Below, piece after piece: positions 34,292 through 43,665 of a DNA stretch of 64,000 nt. Positions within the stretch are counted from its first letter, which is position 1. Each line of letters opens with the position of its first letter. The notes under the pieces were generated by a model. The model made no database searches and had not been told where the DNA came from. It saw nothing but the letters and a program-made list of their open reading frames with translations. Origin of the DNA: Sphingomonas taxi (lineage in GTDB: Bacteria > Pseudomonadota > Alphaproteobacteria > Sphingomonadales > Sphingomonadaceae); the NCBI GenBank assembly GCA_003243195.1, contig QFQI01000003.1, forward strand, positions 186,001 through 250,000. Reading direction: 5' to 3'. The position numbers were made by a program, and so were the translations under genes.

Positions 34292-35080
34292 TCAGCGGCG
34301 GCGTTTGCGTTTGGGTCGCTCCTGGGCGCTCAGCACCTCCAGCAGCGCGCGCGCGGCGCTGGTTTCGGCCTCCTGCTTGCTGGTGCCCTCCGCGCTCACC
34401 TCGTCCTTGCCGACCGCGACGCGCACCGTGAAGCGCGGGGCGTGGCCGGGACCTGAGCGATCGACCACCGCATAGGCCGGCGTGCCACGGCGATTCGCCG
34501 CCGCCCATTCCTGCAACGCCGATTTGGGATGCTGCGGCGCGCTGTCGCCGGCATGGATGCGATCGGCCCACAGCCGCCGCACCACCGCGCGCGCGGCCTC
34601 CAGCCCGGCGGTGCGGTACAGCGCGCCCAGCAACGCCTCCATCACGTCGCCCAGCAGGTTGTCGCCATGCTGCGCGCCGTCGTCGCGCGCCTGCTTGCCG
34701 AGCCGGACGTGCGCGGTCGCACCGATCTCGCGCGCCACCTCCGCGCACACCGCCCCGGTGACCAGCGCATTGAAGCGGCGCGACAATTGCCCCTCCGGCT
34801 CGTCCGGGAACACCTCCCACAGCCATTCGGCCATCACCAGCCCCAGCACGCGGTCGCCCAGGAACTCCAGCCGCTCGTAACTGTCGCCGGCCTGCCCGTC
34901 GGCATGGCTGGAATGGGTCAGCGCGCGCACGAACGGCGCGGGATCGGCCGGGCGCACGCCCAGCACCTGCGCGATCCAGTGCGAAACGTCGCCCGCCGCC
35001 GCGCTCGCCGGATCGCTCAGAAGCCCTGCCCCACCCGGCTGAGCCGCGCCGCCGACAGCCACGTCCACGGCTTGATCCAC
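34292..35080 (-). CDS. rnc: Ribonuclease III
   Basis: A double-strand-specific RNase for rRNA and mRNA processing. The nuclease domain carries the signature YERLEFLGDRVLGL (catalytic Glu and Asp) and the second acidic site GDVMEALLGALY. The double-stranded-RNA-binding domain reads PKSALQEWAAANRRGTPAY and GTSKQEAETSAARALL. The start is uncertain: ATG 35080 and nearby GTG codons overlap lepB by over 50 bases, while family alignment suggests translation near a CTG at 35023 right at the lepB stop. 262 residues from ATG 35080. Downstream of lepB as usual, but no era follows. Confidence 0.9.
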   Translation of the reverse strand: MDQAVDVAVGGAAQPGGAGLLSDPASAAAGDVSHWIAQVLGVRPADPAPFVRALTHSSHADGQAGDSYERLEFLGDRVLGLVMAEWLWEVFPDEPEGQLSRRFNALVTGAVCAEVAREIGATAHVRLGKQARDDGAQHGDNLLGDVMEALLGALYRTAGLEAARAVVRRLWADRIHAGDSAPQHPKSALQEWAAANRRGTPAYAVVDRSGPGHAPRFTVRVAVGKDEVSAEGTSKQEAETSAARALLEVLSAQERPKRKRRR

Positions 35081-35832
35081 TCCGCCGAACCATCGGTGGA
35101 GAAGAAGGTGACGATCGCCTTGCCCTCGATCCGCTCCATCGGGATATAGCCCATGCCTTCGGGCGGGGCGAAGCGGCTGTCGGCCGAATCATCGCGATTG
35201 TCGCCCATCAGGAACACGTTGCCCGCGGGCACGCGATACACGTCGGTATCGTCGGCCATCGGGATGTCGTGCTGGTCGAGCACCTCGTAGCTGCGCCCGC
35301 CCGGCAGCGTCTCGCGGAAGCGCGGGTAGCGGCACACCGGCTGCCCCTGCGCGTCGGTATCCTGGAACGCCGTGTCGCACTTCCCGACCGGGAAATTGGG
35401 CGTGATCGGCACCACGAAGTCGGCGACGCGCTGCTTGGGGATCGCGCGGCCGTTCAGGAACAACTGCCCGGCGCGCATCTGCACCGTGTCGCCCGGCAGG
35501 CCGATCACGCGCTTGATGACGTCATGGTCGTCCGGCCCCATCGAACGGAACACCACCGTGTCGCCCCGCGTCGGATCGCGCGCGAAGATCCGTCCCGGGA
35601 TCAGCGGCACGCCCCATGGCAGCGACCAGCGCGAATAGCCGTAATTCCACTTCGACACGAACAGATAATCCCCGATCAGCAGCCGCGGCAGCATCGATTC
35701 GGACGGGATCGAGAAGGGCGAGAAGAGGAAGCTGCGCAGGATGAACACGAACAACGCCAGCTTCAGCAGGAAGCGGATCGTCTCGCTGGTTTCCGAACGG
35801 GCGGGCTTGCCGGCGGCGGTGGGGGTGGCCAT
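35017..35832 (-). CDS. lepB: Signal peptidase I
   Basis: A 271-residue membrane protease that removes Sec/Tat signal peptides. One N-terminal membrane segment, then box B SIPSESMLPRL with the catalytic serine, box C/D KRVIGLPGDTVQ with the catalytic lysine, and box E GDNRDDSADSR. Start ATG 35832; the frame upstream is open but lacks family similarity. It is translated before and overlapping with rnc, and diverges from pgi. Confidence 0.95.
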   Translation of the reverse strand: MATPTAAGKPARSETSETIRFLLKLALFVFILRSFLFSPFSIPSESMLPRLLIGDYLFVSKWNYGYSRWSLPWGVPLIPGRIFARDPTRGDTVVFRSMGPDDHDVIKRVIGLPGDTVQMRAGQLFLNGRAIPKQRVADFVVPITPNFPVGKCDTAFQDTDAQGQPVCRYPRFRETLPGGRSYEVLDQHDIPMADDTDVYRVPAGNVFLMGDNRDDSADSRFAPPEGMGYIPMERIEGKAIVTFFSTDGSAEWIKPWTWLSAARLSRVGQGF

Positions 35833-35927
35833 GAAGCACCGCGTCGCGCAACCGCCGCCTCGCGTCAAGCGGAGCCTTGCGGGGGACGAGGGGTTGTGCA
35901 CCGCAACAGGTCAGAAGGAACATCGAC

Positions 35928-37418
35928 ATGGCGGATTGGTCAAGGATCGAAGCGCTGCCCACGGAGCGGCTGGAGGCATTGTTCGCGAACGATCCCGACC
36001 GGCTCGGGCGCTTCTCGCTCGACGTCGCGGGCATCCATTTCGACTGGTCGAAGACGCACCTGACCGCCGACGCGGTGGCCGCGTTCGAGGCGCTGGCCAG
36101 GCAGGTCGACCTCGCCGGCAAGCGCGAGGCGATGTTCGCGGGCCAGAACGTCAACGTGACCGAGGATCGCCCGGTCGAACACACCGCCGAGCGCGGTGAA
36201 GGCAAGGCGGAAAGCGTGTCGCGCGCCGCCGCCTATCACGCGCGGATGCGCACGGTGATCGACGCGATCGAGGCTGAGGCGTTCGGCCCCGTCCGCCACA
36301 TCCTGCACGTCGGCATCGGCGGATCGGCGCTGGGGCCGCACCTGCTGGTTGATGCGCTGGGCCGCGACAGCGACCGCTACGACGTGGCGATCGTCTCCAA
36401 CATCGACGGCATGGCACTGGAGGATGTATTCGAGCGGTTCGACCCCGCCGCCACGCTGCTGGTGGTCGCGTCCAAGACCTTCACCACCACCGAGACGATG
36501 ATGAACGCCGAGAGCGTCATCGAGTGGATGAGCGGCGCGGGCGTCGACGATCCCTACGGTCGCGTCATCGCGGTCACCGCGTCGCCCGACAAGGCGATCG
36601 AATGGGGCGTGGACGAGACGCGCGTCCTGCCCTTCTCCGAAGGGGTCGGCGGGCGGTACTCGCTCTGGTCGTCGATCGGCTTTCCCGCGGCGATCAAGCT
36701 GGGCTGGGAGCAGTTCCAGGAATTGCTGGACGGTGCCGCGGAGATGGACCGCCATTTCCGGCTGACCGCGCTGCATGAGAACGCCCCGGCGCTGGCCGCC
36801 TTCGCCGACCTCTATTACACGCAGGTCCGCCACGCCGAGACGCGTGCGCCGTTCGCCTATGACGAGCGGCTGCGGCTGCTGCCCAGCTACCTGCAACAGC
36901 TCGAGATGGAATCGAACGGCAAGGGCGTGACCGTCGACGGCCAGCCGGTCGGCCGCCCCACCGCGCCGATCACCTGGGGCGGCGTCGGCACCGATGCGCA
37001 GCATGCGGTGTTCCAGTTGCTGCACCAGGGCACGCACCTGATCCCGGTCGAGTTCCTGGCGGTGATCGAGGCCGGCGACACGCTGCCCGAGGAGCATCAC
37101 CGCCAGTTGCTGCTCAACGCGTTCGCGCAGGGCGCGGCGCTGATGAAGGGCAAGCAGGTCGACGACCCCGCGCGCAGCTATCCCGGCGACCGTCCGTCCT
37201 CGACGCTGCTGCTCGACCGGCTGGACGCGCGCACGCTGGGGGCGCTGATCGCCTTCTACGAACATCGCGTGTTCGTGAGCGGCGTGCTGCTCGGCATCAA
37301 TTCCTTCGACCAGTTCGGCGTCGAGCTGGGCAAGGAAATGGCCAAGGCCGCGGCACATGGCGGCGGCGACTTCGACCCGTCCACCACCGACCTGATCGCC
37401 CGCGCCGGGCTGGCGTAG
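35928..37418 (+). CDS. pgi: Glucose-6-phosphate isomerase
   Basis: A 496-residue PGI interconverting glucose-6-P and fructose-6-P. Substrate-phosphate loop [11 protein letters not shown] near residue 125, [10 protein letters not shown] near 185, the [14 protein letters not shown] signature near 237 with catalytic arginine, glutamate in [19 protein letters not shown] near 348 and the C-terminal GKEMAK lysine. About 50 residues shorter than the E. coli enzyme. ATG 35928 follows AGAAGGA. Supports a role in Entner-Doudoroff/gluconeogenic carbon flow. Confidence 0.96.
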   Translation: MADWSRIEALPTERLEALFANDPDRLGRFSLDVAGIHFDWSKTHLTADAVAAFEALARQVDLAGKREAMFAGQNVNVTEDRPVEHTAERGEGKAESVSRAAAYHARMRTVIDAIEAEAFGPVRHILHVGIGGSALGPHLLVDALGRDSDRYDVAIVSNIDGMALEDVFERFDPAATLLVVASKTFTTTETMMNAESVIEWMSGAGVDDPYGRVIAVTASPDKAIEWGVDETRVLPFSEGVGGRYSLWSSIGFPAAIKLGWEQFQELLDGAAEMDRHFRLTALHENAPALAAFADLYYTQVRHAETRAPFAYDERLRLLPSYLQQLEMESNGKGVTVDGQPVGRPTAPITWGGVGTDAQHAVFQLLHQGTHLIPVEFLAVIEAGDTLPEEHHRQLLLNAFAQGAALMKGKQVDDPARSYPGDRPSSTLLLDRLDARTLGALIAFYEHRVFVSGVLLGINSFDQFGVELGKEMAKAAAHGGGDFDPSTTDLIARAGLA

Positions 37419-37434
37419 CCGCCGGTGGTCGCCT

Positions 37435-37464
37435 ATGTGTATGGCTCCACGGAGCCATACACAT
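37435..37464. promoter_or_regulatory. VapBC operator: perfect 14-base inverted repeat
   Basis: Arms ATGTGTATGGCTCC (37435-37448) and GGAGCCATACACAT (37451-37464) are exact reverse complements with a two-base spacer. The right arm runs into the vapB start codon (ATG 37463). It is the kind of palindrome bound by ribbon-helix-helix antitoxins for autoregulation. In RNA it would hide the start codon in a hairpin. Confidence 0.85.
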
Positions 37465-37675
37465 GCGGACCAACATCGACATCGACGACGCACTCATGGC
37501 GGAGGTCATGCAGATCACTGGAAAGACGACCAAGCGCGCCGCCGTGCATGAAGCACTGGAGCGCCTGGTCGAACTCGACCGGCAGACCGCGGTGCGCGCA
37601 TTGCGGGGCAAAATCGACTGGGTCGGGGATCTCGATGACATGCGCACCAGCAAATATGTCCCGGCGGATACGTGA
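37463..37675 (+). CDS. vapB: VapB-type antitoxin
   Basis: A 70-residue antitoxin. N-terminus [19 protein letters not shown] is a ribbon-helix-helix DNA-binding fold, followed by [18 protein letters not shown]. The C-terminal third, [20 protein letters not shown], is the toxin-binding tail typical of VapB partners of PIN toxins. No ribosome-binding site is visible because an operator palindrome occupies the upstream bases. Stop overlaps the toxin start (GTGA). Confidence 0.88.
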   Translation: MRTNIDIDDALMAEVMQITGKTTKRAAVHEALERLVELDRQTAVRALRGKIDWVGDLDDMRTSKYVPADT

Positions 37676-38067
37676 TACTGGTCGATACGAGCGTTTGGGT
37701 CGACTATTTCGGCGGCACGGCTACGCGGCAGGTCGACTGGCTCGATGCGCGTCTTGCCGCCCAGCGATTTCTGGTCGGTGACCTGATCCTAACCGAGATC
37801 CTGCAGGGATGTCGAACCGATCGCCAGTTCGAAGCGCTGCGTTCGGCACTCGGCGGCTTCATGGCCCTCACCATCGTCGATGACGAAGTGGCCATCGCGG
37901 CGGCCCGCCACTATCGCAGCCTGCGCCAACGCGGCATCACCATCCGCAAGACCATCGACACGCTGATCGCCACGCGCTGCATCCTCGACGGCATCCCGCT
38001 CCTCTACAGTGACCGCGACTTCGACCCGTTCGTGGAGCACCTCGGCCTGCGCTCCGCGATGGCGTGA
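37672..38067 (+). CDS. vapC: VapC-type PIN-domain ribonuclease toxin
   Basis: A 131-residue PIN nuclease. Acidic active-site residues are visible: Asp5 in [11 protein letters not shown], Glu42 in LILTEILQG, the aspartate in [13 protein letters not shown] and another in YSDRDFDPF. All four positions are intact, so it should be active. GTG start at 37672 overlaps vapB by four bases, giving coupled translation. VapC toxins cut tRNA or rRNA; the target here cannot be predicted. The pair sits between housekeeping genes pgi and gor. Confidence 0.9.
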   Translation: MILVDTSVWVDYFGGTATRQVDWLDARLAAQRFLVGDLILTEILQGCRTDRQFEALRSALGGFMALTIVDDEVAIAAARHYRSLRQRGITIRKTIDTLIATRCILDGIPLLYSDRDFDPFVEHLGLRSAMA

Positions 38068-38173
38068 CGCGCTGCTCCACCACGGCGGTCGCGCTTGATC
38101 CCGCGCCGCCGCATGGCGACATACACGCCAGCATTCCGACCCTTCCCCATCCCAGCCCATCCCGGAGCCCAGC

Positions 38174-39523
38174 ATGTCCGACTTCGACTACGACCTCTTT
38201 GTCATCGGCGCCGGTTCCGGCGGCACGCGCGCGGCGCGGGTGGCGGCGGCGCATGGCGCGAAGGTGGCGGTGGCGGAGGAATATCGCGTCGGCGGTACCT
38301 GCGTGATCCGGGGATGCGTGCCCAAGAAGCTGCTCGTCTACGGCGCGCACTTCGCGGAAGATCTGCGCGACGCCCGCCATTTCGGCTGGGACGTGCCCGA
38401 CGAATGCGCGTTCAGCTGGCCGCGGCTGCGCGACAATGTGATGAAGGAGGTGGATCGCATCAACCAGGCGTACACCACCACCATCGAGAGTTCGGGCGCG
38501 GAGATCATCCTCCAGCGCGCCACCGTCTCCGGTCCCAACGAGGTGACGCTGGCCGACGGCACGACGAAGACCGCCCGCACGATCCTGATCGCGGTCGGCG
38601 CGCATCCCGCGATCCCCGAATGCCCGGGCCACGAACATGGCATCACCTCCAACGAGGCGTTCCACCTGGATGCCGTGCCCAAGCGCATCCTGATCGCGGG
38701 TGCCGGCTATATCGCCAACGAATTCGCCGGCATCTTCCACCAGCTTGGCAGCCACGTCATCCTGCTCAACCGCACCAAGGAGATTCTGCGCGGCTATGAC
38801 CTGCAGATCCGCGACCGGCTGTTGCAGATCAGCCTGATGAAGGGGCTGGAGTTCCGCTTCGATGCCGCCTTCCAGGGGATCGACAAGGGCGAGGACGGCT
38901 GCCTGACCGTCCACATGTCGAACCACGAACCCGCCACCGTCGACGTCGTCATGTTCGCCACCGGACGCAAGCCCAACACCTATGGGCTGGGGCTGGAGAA
39001 TGCCGGGGTCGAGCTGGACGATCACGGCGCCGTCCGGGTGGACGACGACAATCGCTCCACCTGCGCCTCGATCTATGCGATCGGCGACGTCACCAACCGC
39101 ATCCAGCTCACCCCGATCGCGATCCGCGAGGGACAGGCGTTCGCGGACAACATGTTCGGCGGCAAGGCGACCAGAGTTGATTATGACTGCGTTCCCTCCG
39201 CGGTGTTCAGCCACCCGCCGATCGCCGGCGTCGGGCTGACCGAGGCGCAGGCGCGGCAGAAGCTCGGCTCGGTGCGGGTCTATTCGTCGGATTTCCGCCC
39301 GATGAAGAACGTGCTGGCCGGCCGTGACGAGCGCGCCTTGTACAAGATGGTCTGCGATGGCGAGACCGATCGCGTGGTGGGCATCCACATGATCGGCCCC
39401 GACGTGCCGGAGATCATCCAGGCGGCCGCCGTGGCGGTGAAGGCCGGGCTGACCAAGGCGCAGTTCGACGCCACGGTCGCGCTGCACCCGACGATGGCGG
39501 AGGAACTGGTGCTGCTGAAATGA
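38174..39523 (+). CDS. gor: Glutathione-disulfide reductase
   Basis: A 449-residue FAD/NADPH disulfide reductase. FAD motif VIGAGSGGTRAARVAA; redox disulfide Cys43/Cys48 in GGTCVIRGCVPKK; NADPH-binding GAGYIANEFAGI with the arginine in LNRTKEILRGYD; YAIGDVTNRIQLTPIAIREG; and the dimer-interface His438-Glu443 pair in ALHPTMAEE. SGG in the first motif and the RGCVPKK phrase separate it from lipoamide dehydrogenase. Start ATG 38174. Maintains reduced glutathione in the cytoplasm. Confidence 0.93.
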   Translation: MSDFDYDLFVIGAGSGGTRAARVAAAHGAKVAVAEEYRVGGTCVIRGCVPKKLLVYGAHFAEDLRDARHFGWDVPDECAFSWPRLRDNVMKEVDRINQAYTTTIESSGAEIILQRATVSGPNEVTLADGTTKTARTILIAVGAHPAIPECPGHEHGITSNEAFHLDAVPKRILIAGAGYIANEFAGIFHQLGSHVILLNRTKEILRGYDLQIRDRLLQISLMKGLEFRFDAAFQGIDKGEDGCLTVHMSNHEPATVDVVMFATGRKPNTYGLGLENAGVELDDHGAVRVDDDNRSTCASIYAIGDVTNRIQLTPIAIREGQAFADNMFGGKATRVDYDCVPSAVFSHPPIAGVGLTEAQARQKLGSVRVYSSDFRPMKNVLAGRDERALYKMVCDGETDRVVGIHMIGPDVPEIIQAAAVAVKAGLTKAQFDATVALHPTMAEELVLLK

Positions 39524-39625
39524 TCGCGTGACGGCACCTCATCCGTCCCCGCGCGGTGGCGTGCGCGGTGGCGGAGGGGATGCCGCGTCGTCGCGTGACG
39601 ACCGGCGGGAGGGAAGGTGCGGTCC

Positions 39626-40066
39626 CTATCCCACCTCGCCGCGCACCGCCGGGATCACCGCGGCGGTCATTCGCGCCAGGCACACCAGCCGCCCGGCGTC
39701 GTCCACGATGCGGATCGTCCAGACCTGCGACGTGCGACCGCTCGCCTCGCAGGTCGCGGTGGCGTGGACGAAGCCCTCACCGACCGGACGAAGGTGGTTG
39801 GCGTTGATCTCCATCCCGACCGCCGCCGCCCGCGCCGGATCGAGCGTCGCCATCGCCCCGACCGAGGCGACCGTTTCCGCCAGCGCCACCGACGCGCCGC
39901 CATGCAGCCGCCCGTACGGCTGGCGCGTCCGCTGATCGACGGGCATCCGCGCGCGCAGCCAGTCGTCCCCGGCGGCGACGAATTCGATCCCGAGGACACC
40001 CGGCATCGACCCCGCGCAGGCGGCGGTCAGGGCGGGAAGGTCGAGCGGCGCGTACCAGATCGTCAT
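39626..40066 (-). CDS. Hotdog-fold thioesterase, PaaI/DUF4442 type
   Basis: A 146-residue hotdog protein with the active-site pattern RLHGGASVALAETVASVGA near residue 54, where the HGG and glutamate are catalytic in PaaI-like acyl-CoA thioesterases. Later EINANHLRPV and ATCEASGRTSQVWTIRI follow family form. Substrate unknown. Its ATG overlaps the stop of the upstream metalloprotease-like gene by four bases. Confidence 0.82.
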   Translation of the reverse strand: MTIWYAPLDLPALTAACAGSMPGVLGIEFVAAGDDWLRARMPVDQRTRQPYGRLHGGASVALAETVASVGAMATLDPARAAAVGMEINANHLRPVGEGFVHATATCEASGRTSQVWTIRIVDDAGRLVCLARMTAAVIPAVRGEVG

Positions 40067-40527
40067 GATGGCTCTCCGAAGGGCAGGATCGTTTCATATT
40101 GGGCGGAATCCGGTGCCCCGGGCACCGGCACCCCCCGGCGCAGCAGGAAGGCATGGCGCACGATCTCGGCCTGCTGCTCGATCCCGTAGCGCTCCAGCGG
40201 CCAGCCCGGCCGGATCGCATAATGGTAACGGCAGAACGGATGCCGGGCGAGCGGCAGGCAGACCCCGCGCTGATGCTGCCACACATGGCACAATTCGTGG
40301 ATGAACAGCCCTTGCAGATCGAACGGGCAGTTCGCGAAATCCTCGCGCCAGAGCGCGCAACCGGGATGGAAATGGATGTTCCCGCGCGGCGCCATCACCG
40401 TGCCGCGCGGCTGGAAGAACGCCCATTTGCCGCGCACGATCCGCACCGGCGCATAGTCGATCGCGGTGCCATAGACCGATCGCGCCAGCGCCACCTCCCC
40501 CTCGGTCAGCGCGCGCGTCACCGCCAT
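40063..40527 (-). CDS. 'Vgr-related' protein with metallopeptidase-like HELxH motif
   Basis: A 154-residue soluble protein from ATG 40527. It has LTEGEVALARSVYGTAIDYAPVRI, then IHFHPGCALW and FIHELCHVWQHQRG. The HELCH motif is a short-form zinc-metallopeptidase pattern (HExxH) as in DUF4157-type proteins. In sphingomonads such proteins are labelled 'vgr-related'. No type VI secretion genes are near. No signal peptide is seen. Whether it is proteolytic is unknown. It is coupled to the downstream thioesterase by ATGA overlap. Confidence 0.65.
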   Translation of the reverse strand: MAVTRALTEGEVALARSVYGTAIDYAPVRIVRGKWAFFQPRGTVMAPRGNIHFHPGCALWREDFANCPFDLQGLFIHELCHVWQHQRGVCLPLARHPFCRYHYAIRPGWPLERYGIEQQAEIVRHAFLLRRGVPVPGAPDSAQYETILPFGEPS

Positions 40528-40704
40528 GACGGTGGCCGGGCGCCGATCGCGGCGACGCCATGCCCGGTCGGGCGACGGCGGTGAGGCTCGATCCGCCACC
40601 CGACGGCGCGCCCGAGTCCCCGCGCGGGGTCACCCGCGCCGGACGGCCGAACAGCGGCGGGAGCGCGCATCCCGCCGCGCCGCGTGCCGAGCGATGGGCC
40701 CATG

Positions 40705-41148
40705 TCAGGCGGGCGCCGCGTCGCCCGCGGCGATCACCCGCGCATCGACGCGAACCGCGGTACCATCACCGAAGCGCAGCGTCAGCGGGAGCGTCGCGCC
40801 CGGGGCGACCGACGCCGGCACCCCGAACAGCATCACATGCCGCCCGCCCGGCGCGAAGGCGACGGTCGCGCCCGCCGGCACCGGCACGCCGGCCAGCGAC
40901 TCCATCGCGGTCATGCCGTTCGCGGTCATGCGGCTGCCGTGCAGCTCCGCGCGCGGAACACCCGCCGCCGCGACCTGCACCAGCGTCGCATCGCTCGCCC
41001 CGCCATGCACGACGAAATAGCCCGCCGCCGGTCGCCCCGGCACCGCCGCCAGCCGGACATAGGCGTCGCCCGCCACCGGCGTGCGCGGTTGCGCCGAACA
41101 GGCGGCGATCGGCAGCGACAGGGCAGCGGTCCAGCGGCGAAGCGTCAT
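40705..41148 (-). CDS. Periplasmic copper chaperone PCu(A)C family
   Basis: A 147-residue exported protein. Leader MTLRRWTAALSLPIAACSAQ ends in a lipobox-like cysteine. The copper motif H(M)x10Mx21HxM is recognisable: AELHGSRMTANGMTAM and later GGRHVMLFG. AGYFVVHGG fits the family's first strand. PCu(A)C delivers copper to the CuA centre of cytochrome oxidase. It lies just downstream of hrpB in opposite sense of function but same strand, 36 bases after nothing else recognisable. Confidence 0.83.
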   Translation of the reverse strand: MTLRRWTAALSLPIAACSAQPRTPVAGDAYVRLAAVPGRPAAGYFVVHGGASDATLVQVAAAGVPRAELHGSRMTANGMTAMESLAGVPVPAGATVAFAPGGRHVMLFGVPASVAPGATLPLTLRFGDGTAVRVDARVIAAGDAAPA

Positions 41149-41184
41149 CGCGCCGGTGTAGGTGCGCCGCCGCCGCCCGACAAG

Positions 41185-43602
41185 CTACCGCCGGCGCGCG
41201 TCGGCGTTCTTGGTGCGCAGCGTCGGCGCGGCGGCGGCGGGATCGTCGGGCCATGGATGGCGCGGGTAGCGGCCCCGCATCTCGCGCGCGACGTCCTTCC
41301 AGCTTCCGCTCCAGAACCCCGGCAGATCACGCGTCGTTTGGATCGGCCGCCCCGCCGGCGAGGTCAGCGACAGCACCAGCGGCACGCGCCGCTCGCCGAC
41401 CACCGGATGCTCGGCCAGCCCAAACAACGCCTGCACGCGCAACTCGACGGTCGGTCCGGCTTCCGCGCCATAGTCGATCGCGTGCGTCGACCCCGCCGGG
41501 CTGGTGAAATCGGCGGGGGCGAGCCGATCGACCTGCCGCATCGCCTCCCAGCCGAGCAGGTGGCGCAGCGCCTCGGTCAGCGCGCCGGGCGCGATCGCGT
41601 CGAGCCGCCGCCGCCCGGCCACCAGCGGCGGCAGCCATTCGTCGAGCCGCGCGAGCAGCGCCGCGTCGTCGGTGGCCACGCCTGCGAACGCGGCGCGGGT
41701 CCGCAACGCAGCCGCCCCGCCCGACCAGGGCAACAACGCGAGGCCATGCGCGCGTACACCCTCGACCAGCGCGGCGGCGAGCGTCGCCGGATCGGCCTGC
41801 GTGTCCGGCCCGCTGGACAGCCGGATCGCGCCCAGCCGCCGTTCGCGCACGGGGAGCACCGCGCCGGTCGCGGCGTCGAAGGCGGCGGTGCGCGTCGTCG
41901 CGATCCGTGCCGCGAACAGCGCCTCCACCTCGTCCGCCTCGATCGCGGCGGCGGAGAGGATGCGCGCGCCGGCCGCCATGCCCTGCGTCTCGGCGACCGC
42001 CAGCCACTCGGCGCGCGCCAGCGGCGAGGTCGGGTCGAGCCGAAAGCCGCGCCCGCCCGCCGACACCCAGCGCTCGCCGCTCGCGTCCCGTCGCCGCGCC
42101 ACGCGATCGGGAAAGGCGAGCGCGACACAGGCGGCGATCGTCTCCCCCGCCCCGCCGCGCCCGGCCAGCCCCGCCCAGCGCTTCGCCAGTCCGCGCGCGC
42201 TCTCCGCCTTGGACGAGCGGTCGCCGCGCCAGCGCCGCAGCCGCAGTTCCAGATCGGCGTCGGTGCCGCCCAGTCCGCGCTCCTGCAATAGCACCGCGAC
42301 CTCGGCGGCGAGCCGCTTGTCGCCGGCCTCGATCAGCATGTGCGCCAGCCGCGGCGTCATCGGCAGTGCGGCGATCGCGCGGCCATGCGCGGTCGGCCGC
42401 CCGTCATCGTCCAGCGCGCCCAGCGAGCGCAGGCGCGCGCGCGCCTCGGCCACCGCCGCCTCGGGCGGCGCATCGAGCCACGCCAGCGCGCGCGGATCGG
42501 CGACGCCCCAGATCGCGCACGCCAGCACCAGCGCGGACAGGTCCGCCTCCAGTATCTCCGGCGGATCGAAGCGCGGCATGCCCGCGGTCGCCGCCGCTTC
42601 CCACAGCCGGTACGCCACGCCCGGCCCCTGCCGCGCGGCGCGCCCGGCGCGCTGCGTCGCCGCCGCCTGGCTGGCGCGCTCGGTCACCAGCCGCGTCATC
42701 CCCGCCGCGCGATCGTAGCGCGGACGGCGCGCCAATCCGCTGTCCACCACAACGCGGATGCCGTCGAGCGTCAGGCTCGTCTCCGCGATCGAGGTCGCCA
42801 GCACCAGCTTGCGCACGCCGTCCGGCTCCGCCCGGATCGCTGCGCGCTGCGCGGCGGGGTCGAGGCTGCCATGCAGCCGGTGCAGCCGCACGCCGGGCAG
42901 GTCGCCGAGCCGCTCCGCCGTGCGCTCGATTTCCGCGACGCCGGGGAGGAAGGCGAGCACGCCGCCATCGGCCTCGCCGAGCGCGCGACGGACGGCGGCG
43001 GCGACCGAATCCTCGATCCGCGCCTCGGCGGCGCGCCCGATGTGACGCAGGTCGAGCGGGTGGCTGCGCCCGGCGCTCTCCACCACCGGCGCGCCGTCCA
43101 TCAGCGCGGCGAAGCGGGCGCCGTCCAGCGTCGCCGACATCGCCACGATGCGCAGGTCCGGCCGCAAGCCGCCCTGCGCGTCGAGCGCCAGCGCCAGCCC
43201 GAAGTCGCCGTCCAGGCTGCGTTCGTGCACCTCGTCGAACAGGATCGCCGACACGCCGGCAAGCTCGGGATCGTTCTGCAACCGCGCGGTCAATATGCCC
43301 TCGGTCACCACGGTGACGCGCGTCGCGGCGGAGCGCCGGGTGTCGAGCCGGGTGGCATAGCCGAACGTCCGCCCGACCGGCTCGTCGGCCAGCGCCGCCA
43401 TCCGCTCGGCCGCGGCGCGCGCGGCGAGCCGGCGCGGCGAGGTGACCAGCACCTCGCCGTCGCACCAATGCTCGCCGATCAGCGCCGGCGCGACCGCGGT
43501 GGTCTTGCCCGCCCCCGGCGGCGCGACCAGCACCGCCGACGATCGCGCCGCGAGAACCGCCAGCAGGTCAGGGAGGACCGCATGGATCGGCAGGATGGTC
43601 AC
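41185..43602 (-). CDS. hrpB: ATP-dependent helicase HrpB
   Basis: An 805-residue DEAH-box helicase. Walker A APPGAGKTT near 30, motif Ia TSPRRLAARAAAERMA, DEVHERSLDGDF near 120, SATLDG near 155, motif V/VI ATSIAETSLTLDGIRVVVDSG and QRAGRAARQGPGVAYRLW near 325. The C-terminal HrpB-specific region ends with LPGFWSGSWKDVAREMRGRY. RNA substrate and role are poorly known even in model bacteria. Start ATG 43602. Confidence 0.94.
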   Translation of the reverse strand: MTILPIHAVLPDLLAVLAARSSAVLVAPPGAGKTTAVAPALIGEHWCDGEVLVTSPRRLAARAAAERMAALADEPVGRTFGYATRLDTRRSAATRVTVVTEGILTARLQNDPELAGVSAILFDEVHERSLDGDFGLALALDAQGGLRPDLRIVAMSATLDGARFAALMDGAPVVESAGRSHPLDLRHIGRAAEARIEDSVAAAVRRALGEADGGVLAFLPGVAEIERTAERLGDLPGVRLHRLHGSLDPAAQRAAIRAEPDGVRKLVLATSIAETSLTLDGIRVVVDSGLARRPRYDRAAGMTRLVTERASQAAATQRAGRAARQGPGVAYRLWEAAATAGMPRFDPPEILEADLSALVLACAIWGVADPRALAWLDAPPEAAVAEARARLRSLGALDDDGRPTAHGRAIAALPMTPRLAHMLIEAGDKRLAAEVAVLLQERGLGGTDADLELRLRRWRGDRSSKAESARGLAKRWAGLAGRGGAGETIAACVALAFPDRVARRRDASGERWVSAGGRGFRLDPTSPLARAEWLAVAETQGMAAGARILSAAAIEADEVEALFAARIATTRTAAFDAATGAVLPVRERRLGAIRLSSGPDTQADPATLAAALVEGVRAHGLALLPWSGGAAALRTRAAFAGVATDDAALLARLDEWLPPLVAGRRRLDAIAPGALTEALRHLLGWEAMRQVDRLAPADFTSPAGSTHAIDYGAEAGPTVELRVQALFGLAEHPVVGERRVPLVLSLTSPAGRPIQTTRDLPGFWSGSWKDVAREMRGRYPRHPWPDDPAAAAPTLRTKNADARRR

Positions 43603-43665
43603 CGCGCGCCCCGTGTCACACGACGTGGCCGGTTCGGGCCTGTCCGGGTGCGTGCGTGCCGCGCA

